Assembly (NCBI GenBank): GCA_964563135.1
Contig: CAZLWV010000021.1
Coordinates: 1-64,000, forward strand
Direction of reading: 5' to 3'
Length of the DNA: 64,000 nucleotides
DNA from: JAAYAY01 sp964563135
Lineage (GTDB): Bacteria; Planctomycetota; Planctomycetia; Pirellulales; Thermoguttaceae
The translations under genes and the position numbers were made by a program. The notes beneath the pieces are model-generated. The model was given only the letters and a program-made list of their open reading frames with translations. It did no database searches and had not been told where the DNA came from. Below, in pieces: positions 25,073-33,448 of the stretch; position 1 is the stretch's first letter, and each line of letters starts with the position of its first letter.

Positions 25073-26095
25073 TCACAAGCCCTGGCGGAGCATGTAAAGG
25101 GTCCAGAGGGAGCGTATGGCCACTGCCGTGCCCCATGCAAGGAAGAATGTCATAATCCCGAAGTAAACGGTTCGAAAGCCCTGCAGCCGAAACTGAAGCG
25201 ATTCGGAGGTCTGTCGGCACAGTCGATCAAGTGATTCCTCGATCCGGCCTGCGTCCTCCCCCGAGGAAATCATACCCTTCTGATCATACGTCAACGAGGT
25301 GCAGTTCGCCAAGCTCTCGCTCAAAGTGCTTCCTTGGTCCAGGTGCGGGATCGATGCCAGGAATTCCTTGCGAACGACCGTGTTGTCCACGGCCAGGCTG
25401 GCCGTTCGAACCATATGCGCTACCGCCGCCCCGCCCGTCCGGTACATCAGGTTGAAGGCAAGGAAGAAGCGGCTGACGGCCAGTTCTCGGACGGACGGTC
25501 CGATCAGCGGTAACGCCAGGAGCAGGTGTTCCCAGAGTTGTCGCAACGGAGGCACGTTGAGCACCAGCAAAACGGCAGCGCCCAGGGTGGCAAGCTCCAT
25601 TACGGTCTGGACCAGGAGTTGCACGGCGGTGAGGAACGGAGCGAACAGCAAATGGCCGGCGATGACGACCGCGCTGGCCACGCAATACAGGACCAGAGGA
25701 ACCAGCCACAGGCTCCTGATGGCCTGATACGGCCGTTCCAGCATCGCGCAGTGATCCTGGAGATAACGAAGTGCCTCATCGGTGCGACCGCTCTGCTCGC
25801 CGCATCGCAGCACTGGCAGATAGAACGGAGGCAGATCCGTCGCGGCGCCAGCCAATGCGTCTGAGAGTGGAGCCCCCCCTCTGGCTGCCTCTGCCATACG
25901 ATTTCCCAGGGAACGAAACAACAGGCTGGGCGACGAACGCGTGCAGGTTTCAATACTGTCGGGCAGGCTCAGGCCTGCCCGGAGGCATGTGCCAAGGTTG
26001 CCCGAAAAGGCGGCGACGTCCTTGAGCCGCAGCCTCGGCAGCAGCCAGCGGAATTCCCGCGCCAGGTCTTTGGTAATCCCCATCGCTGCCGACAC
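25073..26095 (-). CDS. Orphan type II secretion F (GspF/PilC-like) membrane protein
   Basis: A 340-residue inner-membrane platform protein with two T2SF domains. Repeat 1 is at about 28-135 (FSGNLGTCLRAGLSLPDSIE, VLRCGEQSGRTDEALRYL). Repeat 2 is at about 205-320 (SRFFLAFNLMYRTGG, MISSGEDAGRIEESLDRL). There are helices in between and at the C-terminus. Such proteins normally work with an ATPase (GspE/PilB) and pseudopilins, none of which are present here. It is 54 bases downstream of proB in the same direction. Confidence 0.9.
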   Translation of the reverse strand: MSAAMGITKDLAREFRWLLPRLRLKDVAAFSGNLGTCLRAGLSLPDSIETCTRSSPSLLFRSLGNRMAEAARGGAPLSDALAGAATDLPPFYLPVLRCGEQSGRTDEALRYLQDHCAMLERPYQAIRSLWLVPLVLYCVASAVVIAGHLLFAPFLTAVQLLVQTVMELATLGAAVLLVLNVPPLRQLWEHLLLALPLIGPSVRELAVSRFFLAFNLMYRTGGAAVAHMVRTASLAVDNTVVRKEFLASIPHLDQGSTLSESLANCTSLTYDQKGMISSGEDAGRIEESLDRLCRQTSESLQFRLQGFRTVYFGIMTFFLAWGTAVAIRSLWTLYMLRQGL

Positions 26096-26149
26096 TCCCT
26101 CAACTCGTCGCGGCTCAGCCCACTTCCACCGGGCCTTTCTGCCGGGCCT

Positions 26150-27301
26150 CTACCCGATCTTCGCGGCAGTGACCAGAAGATTGTCGCGATGGACGACCTC
26201 TTCGTAAGGACACTGGCCCAACACGGCTGGAATCTCCGTTGTCTTGAGTCCACGGATCCGCCGGATGTCGTCGGAGCTGTAGTTGCTCAGTCCCCGTGCA
26301 AACTCCTGGCTTTCCGCATCGCACAGCGCAATGACATCCCCCTTTCCGAAATGGCCATTCACTTTGACGACGCCAATCGCCAGCAGGCTTCCGCCGTGGT
26401 GTTCCACGGCCCGCCTGGCTCCGGCATCGACCAGTACACGGCCCCGGGGCTGCACGGTGTAGCCGATCCAACGCTTGCGTGCTGCGAGGGCCTGCCCGCG
26501 GGCAAGAAAGGCGGTCCCGACCTGCTGTCCTTCGAGGATTTCGCGGAGGATACCAGGTCTGCGTCCGCTGGCGATGATCACGTTCTCTCCGGAAGCGGTT
26601 GCCTGGCGGGCCGCCTCCAGCTTGCTCGCCATTCCCCCCTTGCTGAGGCCTGTCTTGGCATCGCGTACCAGCGCAAGGATCTCCGGTCCAAGGCTCTCGA
26701 CGGTCGGCAGGACTTCCGCCCCAGGGGAACCGGGTATGCCATTGTACAGCCCTTCCACATCGGAAAGTAACACCAGCAAGGGGGCTTGGATCAAGTTCGT
26801 CACGATCGCCGCCAGCCGGTCGTTGTCGCCAAACGACGTCTGCAGTTCATATACGCTGACCGTATCGTTTTCGTTGATGATCGGCAGGACGCCAAATTCC
26901 AGCAGGGCCAGGATTGTGTTTCGGGCGTTCAGATAACGTTGGCGATGATCCAGGTCCTCGGCCGTCAGCAGTACCTGGCCCACGTGCCGCCCGTACTTCT
27001 GCAGGCTTCGTTCGTAGGCCTCCACGAGCAAGCTCTGGCCAGCCGCCGCCACTGCCTGGAGCTGAGCGAGGTTTGTCGGGCGGCCTTTGAGTCCCAATCG
27101 CCCAATTCCTGCCCCGACGGCGCCGGAACTGACAAGAACCAGCTTTCTGCCGTTGGCCATTGCCTCGTGAAGGTCACGGGCAAGCAGGTCGATCCGTTCC
27201 AGGTCGAGCACTCCATTGGGCTTGGTGAGCACCCGAGTACCAACCTTGACGACCACCGTTGTGGCCGTCGTGGCAATCTCCTGGCGAACAATGTCGGTCA
27301 T
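26150..27301 (-). CDS. proB: Glutamate 5-kinase with PUA domain
   Basis: Phosphorylates L-glutamate, the first step of proline synthesis. The 383-residue protein has the amino-acid kinase core (VVVKVGTRVLT, VSSGAVGAGIGRLGL, INENDTVSV, SFGDNDRLAAIV, LSDVEGLYNG) and a C-terminal PUA domain from about residue 290 (GRVLVDAGARRAVEHHGGSLLAIGV). No proA is adjacent. The upstream divergent region contains a perfect TTGATAATCAA palindrome. Confidence 0.96.
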   Translation of the reverse strand: MTDIVRQEIATTATTVVVKVGTRVLTKPNGVLDLERIDLLARDLHEAMANGRKLVLVSSGAVGAGIGRLGLKGRPTNLAQLQAVAAAGQSLLVEAYERSLQKYGRHVGQVLLTAEDLDHRQRYLNARNTILALLEFGVLPIINENDTVSVYELQTSFGDNDRLAAIVTNLIQAPLLVLLSDVEGLYNGIPGSPGAEVLPTVESLGPEILALVRDAKTGLSKGGMASKLEAARQATASGENVIIASGRRPGILREILEGQQVGTAFLARGQALAARKRWIGYTVQPRGRVLVDAGARRAVEHHGGSLLAIGVVKVNGHFGKGDVIALCDAESQEFARGLSNYSSDDIRRIRGLKTTEIPAVLGQCPYEEVVHRDNLLVTAAKIG

Positions 27302-27619
27302 AGCTGGCAGAGGGATTCGGGGTTGAGAGAGCAGTGTAATCCTTTAAGAATACTCGGCTGTCTTGATAATCAAAAGCCACCGGCGCCGGCCTGTTTTCGA
27401 GGATTCTGGCGAGGGCGGGTCCCGATTCGCCGCCCGGTTCCGTCAAGTTGCCCGTTGTTCGTACGCATGGTTGACCTTAGAATGAAGAGACAATCTTACG
27501 CACCGTGGGAACGGTCGCGGTGCGACTCCTGCAAGGGGGTGGCCCCTTCTTTCCCGCTACATCCCCACACAACCTCGCATGGAGTCGGCAGTTAGGATAA
27601 CGGCCGATCGGCAAACACG
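27302..27619. other. Divergent region between proB and purF-like gene
   Basis: About 318 bases. It contains the 11-bp palindrome TTGATAATCAA at 27363-27373, 62 bases before proB, possibly a regulator site. On the plus strand TTGACC at 27471-27476 is followed 17 bases later by TCTTAC, a weak promoter candidate for the PurF-type gene. Confidence 0.4.
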
Positions 27620-29194
27620 ATGAGCGAGTTGCGAGAAGAGTGCGGCGTTGCCGCCATCTACCATCTCCCCGGCCGAGGAGTCAGCGCCCTGTGTCCCGAC
27701 CAGGGACCGGAAGAAGTCTCCCGGTTGATGCCGCGGATGCTGTTGGATATTCAGAATCGCGGGCAGCTCGCAGCCGGGATCACAAGCTACAACCCCCGTC
27801 GGAGGCAGCTCATTGACACCTATAAGGATGTGGGGACGGTCTCCGAGGTGTTCCGCTTGAGCCATCGAGCCAAGTACGAAAGTCTGATGCGCGAGTACGT
27901 TGGACGGGCCGCGATCGGCCACGTTCGCTATGCCACCTGTGGCGCCGAGGATCGCAGCTACGCTCAGCCTTTCGAACGCCATCATATCAAGAAACACAAG
28001 TGGTTCAGTTTCGCCTTCAATGGGCAGTTGGCCAACTACGACGATCTGCGAGACCAGCTTCTGGGTGACGAAGACAACTATCTTGCGCGTGAGACGGATA
28101 CCGAGATCTTCATGCATGTGATCAGCACGGCCCTTTCGCAAGAGAAGCGGCCGCCGTTGATCGAGGTCTGCAGCCACATTGCGCAGCGTTTCGACGGTGC
28201 CTACAGTTTTGTCTTTCTGGACGCACTGGGCGATATGGTGGTTGCGCGGGATCCGCTGGGGATCAAGCCGCTCAGCTACGCCCTGGAAGGTCCCCTGTTT
28301 GCCGCGGCCAGCGAGAGCGTCGCCCTGGTGAACCTGGGATTTCCGCCCGAGCAGATCAAATCGCTGCTGCCCGGCCAGGCCATCATGATCGCCGATGGAG
28401 AACTGGAAATACGCCAGTTCGCTCCTAGCCCCCGGCGGGCTCACTGCTTCTTCGAGTGGATCTACTTCTCCAATGTGGCCAGCACGCTGGACAACCGCGG
28501 TGTCTACATGACCCGCAAGTCGCTTGGCGAGGAATTGGCCCGCATGGAGGACATCGGGATCGACGAAGACACGATTGTTGTCCCCGTTCCCGACACGAGC
28601 AAGGCGGCGGCCGATGCGATGGCGTACAAGCTTGGCGTGCCGTGCCTCGAAGGGTTGATTCGCAACCGCTACAGCGGCCGCACTTTCATCGAAGGAGGCG
28701 CCAAGCGCGAGCAGAAGGCCCAGACGAAGTACACGCCGCTGCGCGAGGTGCTGGAAGGGAAACGGGTCCTGCTGGTCGAGGACTCGATTGTTCGTTCCAC
28801 CACGATGCGCGTGCTCCTGAAACGTATTCGCCAGCAAGGGCTTGCCCGCGAGGTCCACGTTCGCGTGGCGTGTCCTCCGATCGTTTCTCCCTGCTTCTAC
28901 GGCATTGACATGTCGACGATCAGCGAGCTGTTTGCGCCCGCTTTTCTGCGGGGCGGCCCGCTCACCGACGAAGCCCATCGCGAGATGGCTCGCACGCTCG
29001 GTGCCGATTCGCTCCGGTATCTTCCGGTCGATGCGATTGCGAGGGCCATCGGTCTGGATGCCGATCAGCTCTGCCGTGCGTGCATTACCGGCGACTATCC
29101 CACTGAGGCCGGCCGCCGTCTGGCGGGGATTGCTCACTACAACCACCACAACGGAATTGCCCGCCGCGCCTACGAGACGGCAGAGACGCGGTGA
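27620..29194 (+). CDS. purF: Amidophosphoribosyltransferase, Fe-S type
   Basis: Converts PRPP and glutamine to phosphoribosylamine, opening purine synthesis. The 524-residue protein has a short propeptide and the Ntn nucleophile Cys8 in REECGVAAIY. The glutaminase domain includes GHVRYAT and FNGQLANY, and the PRPP loop is VLLVEDSIVRSTT. Cysteines at CFFEWIYF, SPCFYGID and LCRAC match the four 4Fe-4S ligands of the Bacillus-type enzyme. At 524 residues it is slightly longer than usual, with an extended loop after residue 40. It converges with a second PurF-like gene at 29319. Confidence 0.92.
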   Translation: MSELREECGVAAIYHLPGRGVSALCPDQGPEEVSRLMPRMLLDIQNRGQLAAGITSYNPRRRQLIDTYKDVGTVSEVFRLSHRAKYESLMREYVGRAAIGHVRYATCGAEDRSYAQPFERHHIKKHKWFSFAFNGQLANYDDLRDQLLGDEDNYLARETDTEIFMHVISTALSQEKRPPLIEVCSHIAQRFDGAYSFVFLDALGDMVVARDPLGIKPLSYALEGPLFAAASESVALVNLGFPPEQIKSLLPGQAIMIADGELEIRQFAPSPRRAHCFFEWIYFSNVASTLDNRGVYMTRKSLGEELARMEDIGIDEDTIVVPVPDTSKAAADAMAYKLGVPCLEGLIRNRYSGRTFIEGGAKREQKAQTKYTPLREVLEGKRVLLVEDSIVRSTTMRVLLKRIRQQGLAREVHVRVACPPIVSPCFYGIDMSTISELFAPAFLRGGPLTDEAHREMARTLGADSLRYLPVDAIARAIGLDADQLCRACITGDYPTEAGRRLAGIAHYNHHNGIARRAYETAETR

Positions 29195-29318
29195 GAGTTG
29201 TTTCGGGCTGGACGCAGTCTTCGGGAAGCCCGCCACCGGCCGGATTGAAGGAGCGTCAGGACGGCTGTGTTGCCGGCTTGGGAGCGTTCGGATTTTGGGC
29301 CGAGGAGGGGATGCCGGT

Positions 29319-30752
29319 TCACTGGCCGGTGCGGCGGGCGCATCCTTTGCATGGCTCCGCGCCGTCCCAGCAGTAGGTACAGAGTTTCTCTTTCGGTAGT
29401 CCAATCGCCTCGACCAGATCCGGCAGTTTCTGGTACTTGAGAGTTGTCACCCCCAGTTGTCGGCGGATCCTCTCAATCATCATCGCATGTCGCTCCGTAC
29501 TGGAGTCGGCGTATTCGTCGAGATGTGAATTGGCGTCGCCTTCCAGTTCCTGGATCACGGTGCGAGTTGCCAGGTCCATCTCCGATTTGGAGCGGGAGAA
29601 GTTCAGATACTTGCAGCCGAACACCAGCGGCGGACATGCCGGCCACATGTGTACCTCCTTGGCGCCGTCGGCGTAAAGCCGCTGGATCGTGTCCCTCAGT
29701 TGGGTGCCGCGAACGATCGAATCCTCGCAGAACAAGAGTCGTTTGCCGCGGATCAAGTCGCTTATGGGAATCAGTTTCATGCGGGCCACCAGGTCGCGAA
29801 TCCGCTGTTCCTGGGGCATGAAACTCCGCGGCCAGGTGGGCGTGTATTTGACGAACGGACGCTGGTATGGCAGCCCGGACTGGTTGGCATAGCCGATGGC
29901 GTGCCCGGTTCCCGAGTCCGGAATTCCCGCAACGACATCGACATCGACGCGGTCGGCCCGCGCCAACGCCGCACCGCATCGATTGCGCACGGCTTCGCAG
30001 TTGATTCCTTCGTAAGTCGAGGCGGGGTAACCGTAGTAGACCCAGAGGAATGAGCAGATCTGCATCTCGTCTCCGGGAGGGCGCAAGGTCTCCACTCCGT
30101 CGGGACAGAGACGTACGATCTCCGCCGGCCCCAGGAATCGGTCGATTTCGTAATCCAGGTTGACCAGCGAACAGGTTTCGAGGGTCACGCAACGGGCATC
30201 CTGCTTACAGCCCAGCGCCAGCGGCGTGCGACCGAGGCGGTCGCGAGCGGCGTAGATACAGCCGTCGGTCATCAGCAGAATCGTGCATGAACCCTCGACC
30301 GATTCCTGGGCCAAGCGAATTCCTTCCTCGAAGGTGCTTCCCTGGTTGATCAGTGTTGCTACAAGCTCGGTCGGGTTGATTTCATCACCACTCATCTCGG
30401 AGAAATGAGTTGCCTGTTTCTTGAAGGCCTCCTTGGCGAGAGCGTCCAGATTCTCGATCCGTCCGACGGTCACGAGGGCATAGGTGCCCAAATGCGAGCC
30501 GATAATCAACGGCTGGTCTTCGTAGTCGCTGATGACTCCGATTCCTGTGGAACCGTGCAGCTTGGGCAGATCGTCTTCGAACTTGCTGCGGAACTGGGTG
30601 TTGGTGATATCTTTGATGAAGCGGTTGAATCCTTTCCCGTTCCTAACGGCCAGCCCGCCTCGAACGGTACCCAGATGGGAATGGTAGTCTGTGCCATAGA
30701 ACAGATCCGAAACGCAGTCGTTTTTCGAAACGACGCCGTAGACCCCTCCCAT
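29319..30752 (-). CDS. Divergent PurF-like amidophosphoribosyltransferase
   Basis: A 477-residue PurF homologue. The PRPP loop RLLFCEDSIVRGTQ is intact, and cysteines corresponding to Fe-S ligands are kept (MQICSFLWVYY, FGCKYL, LCTYCWDG). However, the protein begins MGGVYGVVSKNDC, with no cysteine near position 2, so the canonical glutaminase nucleophile is missing. Cys13 is not in the correct place. The ATG at 30752 has GAGAGGAAG upstream; the longer frame is rejected. It probably uses free ammonia, receives it from a partner, or has another role. The C-terminus ends with a second cysteine pair, CKGC. Confidence 0.85.
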   Translation of the reverse strand: MGGVYGVVSKNDCVSDLFYGTDYHSHLGTVRGGLAVRNGKGFNRFIKDITNTQFRSKFEDDLPKLHGSTGIGVISDYEDQPLIIGSHLGTYALVTVGRIENLDALAKEAFKKQATHFSEMSGDEINPTELVATLINQGSTFEEGIRLAQESVEGSCTILLMTDGCIYAARDRLGRTPLALGCKQDARCVTLETCSLVNLDYEIDRFLGPAEIVRLCPDGVETLRPPGDEMQICSFLWVYYGYPASTYEGINCEAVRNRCGAALARADRVDVDVVAGIPDSGTGHAIGYANQSGLPYQRPFVKYTPTWPRSFMPQEQRIRDLVARMKLIPISDLIRGKRLLFCEDSIVRGTQLRDTIQRLYADGAKEVHMWPACPPLVFGCKYLNFSRSKSEMDLATRTVIQELEGDANSHLDEYADSSTERHAMMIERIRRQLGVTTLKYQKLPDLVEAIGLPKEKLCTYCWDGAEPCKGCARRTGQ

Positions 30753-30887
30753 GTGGTACTTCCTCTCCGACGCGGATTGTGTGGTTGGTAACCGACGGCC
30801 CCCTGAGCCGCTCGCTCTGCCAAGCCTGCAAGCTAGCAGAGACAGCACTGCCTGCAAAGCCTTCCCGGCTCTCAAGGGGGGCCGCCG

Positions 30888-30903
30888 AATGACGTAAGTC
30901 ATT
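30888..30903. promoter_or_regulatory. Inverted repeat AATGAC-GTAA-GTCATT
   Basis: A perfect 6-bp inverted repeat with a 4-base centre, 136 bases upstream of the divergent PurF-like gene. The size and symmetry fit a dimeric repressor operator; the regulator is unknown. Confidence 0.35.
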
Positions 30904-31211
30904 GTTTTGATGGTTGTTCGGCGCAATGCACCGCAGGTGGTCACAAACCGGTGTACGGCAGCGGATTGGCTGTCCCAAACCCCTTGCCCGCGAAAAACTC
31001 TGATCCGAAAACGACTGCCTCGGCCCGCCCCACCTTCGTGCACCGACCTGCAAGCGTCTGCCGGTGTCCTCGGGAAGAACCCTCCCACCAGAGTCGGTTG
31101 CGGGGCATTGAAGGTGAGGTTGCCTGCCATCGTCTCGTCCCCGTGAAGGGCCTGTCGGAGCCAGGTTCGGGGCGCGGGACACGGGCCGGAATTCCCCCAA
31201 TTGCCATTCAG

Positions 31212-31245
31212 TTGACAAGGACCCCTGCTACCTCTACACTTGTAG
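31212..31245 (+). promoter_or_regulatory. BlaI-type promoter with overlapping operator
   Basis: A consensus TTGACA at 31212-31217 is followed after exactly 17 bases by TACACT at 31235-31240. The -10 is embedded in the inverted repeat CTACA-CT-TGTAG at 31234-31245, which carries the TACA/TGTA half-sites of BlaI/MecI operators. The repressor start follows at 31273. This is the expected arrangement for autorepression. Confidence 0.75.
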
Positions 31246-31272
31246 TGGAGCCTCGAACCCTGGGAGATTACC

Positions 31273-31668
31273 GTGACCAGTCCATCGACCGAGTTGGGAC
31301 GGGCCGAGTGGGCCGTGATGGAAGCGCTGTGGAAGCGGCAGCGGGGGACCGCGACGGAACTGCAGCGCGACCTGGAGGAGTCACACCATTGGGCCTACAG
31401 CACCGTCAAGACGATGCTGGATCGGCTCGTGGCCAAGGGCTTCGTCAAGGCTTGCCGCGTCAGCAATGTCTACGAATACACCCCTAAGGTTCATCGCGGT
31501 TCGGTCGTCGCCCGGGCGGTCGACGATCTTTTCGATCGCATCCTCGCGGGCTCTCTGGCGCCCATGCTCGATCGCCTGATCGAGAGTCGCCGGCTCGGCG
31601 CCGGCGAGATCGACGAACTGCGACAGATGCTCGATCACTATTCGGAAGAACCGGAGAACGATCGATGA
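31273..31668 (+). CDS. BlaI/MecI/CopY-family repressor
   Basis: A winged-helix repressor inactivated by proteolysis in characterised systems. The 131-residue protein shows LGRAEWAVMEALW, then the recognition region WAYSTVKTMLDRLVAKGFV, and a C-terminal dimerisation helix region. The GTG at 31273 is chosen because it lies 28 bases after the operator and gives the full N-terminus. Its last four bases overlap the next gene's ATGA, so the sensor peptidase is translationally coupled. The target beyond its own promoter is unknown. Confidence 0.93.
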   Translation: MTSPSTELGRAEWAVMEALWKRQRGTATELQRDLEESHHWAYSTVKTMLDRLVAKGFVKACRVSNVYEYTPKVHRGSVVARAVDDLFDRILAGSLAPMLDRLIESRRLGAGEIDELRQMLDHYSEEPENDR

Positions 31669-33278
31669 ACCAGGGCGCATCGGTATGGCTAGGGGACGTG
31701 GCTTCTGCGTGGTCGTCATGGATGCTCGGCATGGCCTGGATCGTGGCGGTGCTGGTTGCGATCCTCTGGCTGGTGACGACGATTCTCAGGGCCCGTTCCG
31801 CCTCGCTCCTGTACGCGCTCTGGCTTCTGGTCCTGGTTCGGCTGATGCTGCCTCCGGAATTCGCGTTTCCCACCGGCTGGGGCTGGTGGGTCCGAACCAC
31901 CAGATCCGACATGGTCTCCGATCCCGAACCGGTTTCGCCCCGAGCCGAGATTCCTGCTGAAACGCCGAATGACCGGATTGGCCTTGCGGAAGATACGCCT
32001 TCACCGGGTCCCGATGCGGACTCGATGCCGATTGCGATGATTGCGATGATTGCCTGGCTGGGCATCGTGGCGGCGCGATGCGGAATGCTTTTTACTGCGG
32101 CCCTCCAGGTCCATGTCTGGGTGGCACGTGCTCACCTTGTTTTCGACCCCGCGCTTCTCGAACTGTTGGAGGATTGCCGCAATCGTGTGGGTGTGCGCCG
32201 AAAGGTCGAGCTGAGGAACTCCGAGGCTTGTTCCACGCCGTTGGTGGTCGGCATCTGGCGGCCTGTGCTCCTGCTGCCGTCTCCTGTCCTGGATCGCCTC
32301 GACAGAGAGCAATTACGGGCCGTGCTCATTCATGAGCTGCATCATGTGCGGCGGTGGGACGGATTGGTGAATCTGCTGCAGGGGCTGCTGGGAGCCGCTT
32401 ACTTTTTCCATCCGGCCGTGTGGTGGGCGAACTGGCGGATTCGGCAACTTCGCGAGGACGCCTGCGACGAGCGAACGGTAGCGGTTCTCAAGGGGAACCG
32501 AAAGCCCTACGGCGAGGCGATTTTCCGCGTGGCTGAGATCCTCGGCTACTCAGCCCCCCCGTTGACGCTGGGCGTGCTCGATTCGACTTCTCCGCTTACC
32601 CAGCGGCTGCGGCGGATTCTCGATCCCCGTCTGCCCATCGAGGGCGGTCTGCGCTGGCACTCCGCTCTCATCCTCATTCTCGCCACGGCGATCCTTCTTC
32701 CAGCCGGTGCCAAACCTGCCCTGTCGGTCGCCGAATCGCCCACCGACCGATGGATCGTCGCCGAAGCCTTTTCCGATGGGCCTTTGGGATGCGTCAAGAA
32801 GGACCGTTCGTGGCGCCCCAGGGAGATCATTCCCTTCCCCGATGAGCGCACCTTGCCGGACTCGATACGCGGAGAATCGCCGCCGGCCACCGCGGATGGG
32901 ACGGCGAGCGAGGCCGCCCTCGAGGAACTGATCGGCGAACTGGCGGTTGCCGAACGGCGGCAAACGACCATTGACGCTCTGATCGCCGTCGGCCCCGTTG
33001 CCGAGCCTCAATTGCTGGGCAAACTCGCCGGCGCGGGACCGTCTGTTCGCGGGGCGATCTACGATGTCCTCATGCGAATCGGAACCGAACGGAGCCTTCT
33101 CCCTCTGCACCAGGCCCTGCTCATGCGGGGTGCATCGGAGGAGGATCATATCCGAAAGACGCTGGACGCGATCTACGATCGCATGGAGATACCGCTCTCC
33201 ACGCTGGAGCCGTCCATGAAGTCTTCTCGGGTTTACGAAGTGGAAGAGGAGGAAGATGAGTGGGGCGAGCCATTCTAA
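31665..33278 (+). CDS. M56 BlaR1/MecR1-like membrane metallopeptidase
   Basis: Likely signal-transducing protease for the adjacent repressor. The 537-residue protein has membrane helices at about 20-40, 48-64, 122-146 and 315-335. The zinc motif HELHH is at 223-227, with LREDACDER (Glu264) giving the further ligand. Instead of the beta-lactam-sensing domain of BlaR1, the part after the last helix (about 420-520) contains HEAT-like helices (QTTIDALIAVGPVAEPQLL, RGAIYDVLMRIG). So the stimulus is probably not a beta-lactam. It overlaps the repressor by 4 bases. Confidence 0.9.
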   Translation: MNQGASVWLGDVASAWSSWMLGMAWIVAVLVAILWLVTTILRARSASLLYALWLLVLVRLMLPPEFAFPTGWGWWVRTTRSDMVSDPEPVSPRAEIPAETPNDRIGLAEDTPSPGPDADSMPIAMIAMIAWLGIVAARCGMLFTAALQVHVWVARAHLVFDPALLELLEDCRNRVGVRRKVELRNSEACSTPLVVGIWRPVLLLPSPVLDRLDREQLRAVLIHELHHVRRWDGLVNLLQGLLGAAYFFHPAVWWANWRIRQLREDACDERTVAVLKGNRKPYGEAIFRVAEILGYSAPPLTLGVLDSTSPLTQRLRRILDPRLPIEGGLRWHSALILILATAILLPAGAKPALSVAESPTDRWIVAEAFSDGPLGCVKKDRSWRPREIIPFPDERTLPDSIRGESPPATADGTASEAALEELIGELAVAERRQTTIDALIAVGPVAEPQLLGKLAGAGPSVRGAIYDVLMRIGTERSLLPLHQALLMRGASEEDHIRKTLDAIYDRMEIPLSTLEPSMKSSRVYEVEEEEDEWGEPF

Positions 33279-33448
33279 GGTTCGCTCAAGGAGCAGCAGC
33301 CGCATCTTGAAGGGGACGATCGTGCCGTCTTCAGGGAATGAAACGGTGCGGCTCAACGACTTGTGGGTCCGATTGTTCCGGCAGATCAGCATCGTACCTG
33401 CAGGATCCGCCTGGGTCGAAGCGGTGGGATTTGCGGTGGAGAATAATC

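Larger units (their letters stand above)
30753..31272. other. Divergent region with two palindromic sites
   Basis: About 520 bases between the second PurF-like gene and the BlaI-type repressor. It contains the AATGAC/GTCATT inverted repeat at 30888-30903 and the promoter-operator at 31212-31245. A 178-codon frame at 30951-31487 overlaps the repressor in another frame and is rejected. Confidence 0.6.

Noticed and set aside
32034..32052. Short tandem repeat GATTGCGAT in the M56 gene
   Set aside because: Encodes a repeated AMI in a membrane helix and stays in frame; ordinary low-complexity coding sequence.
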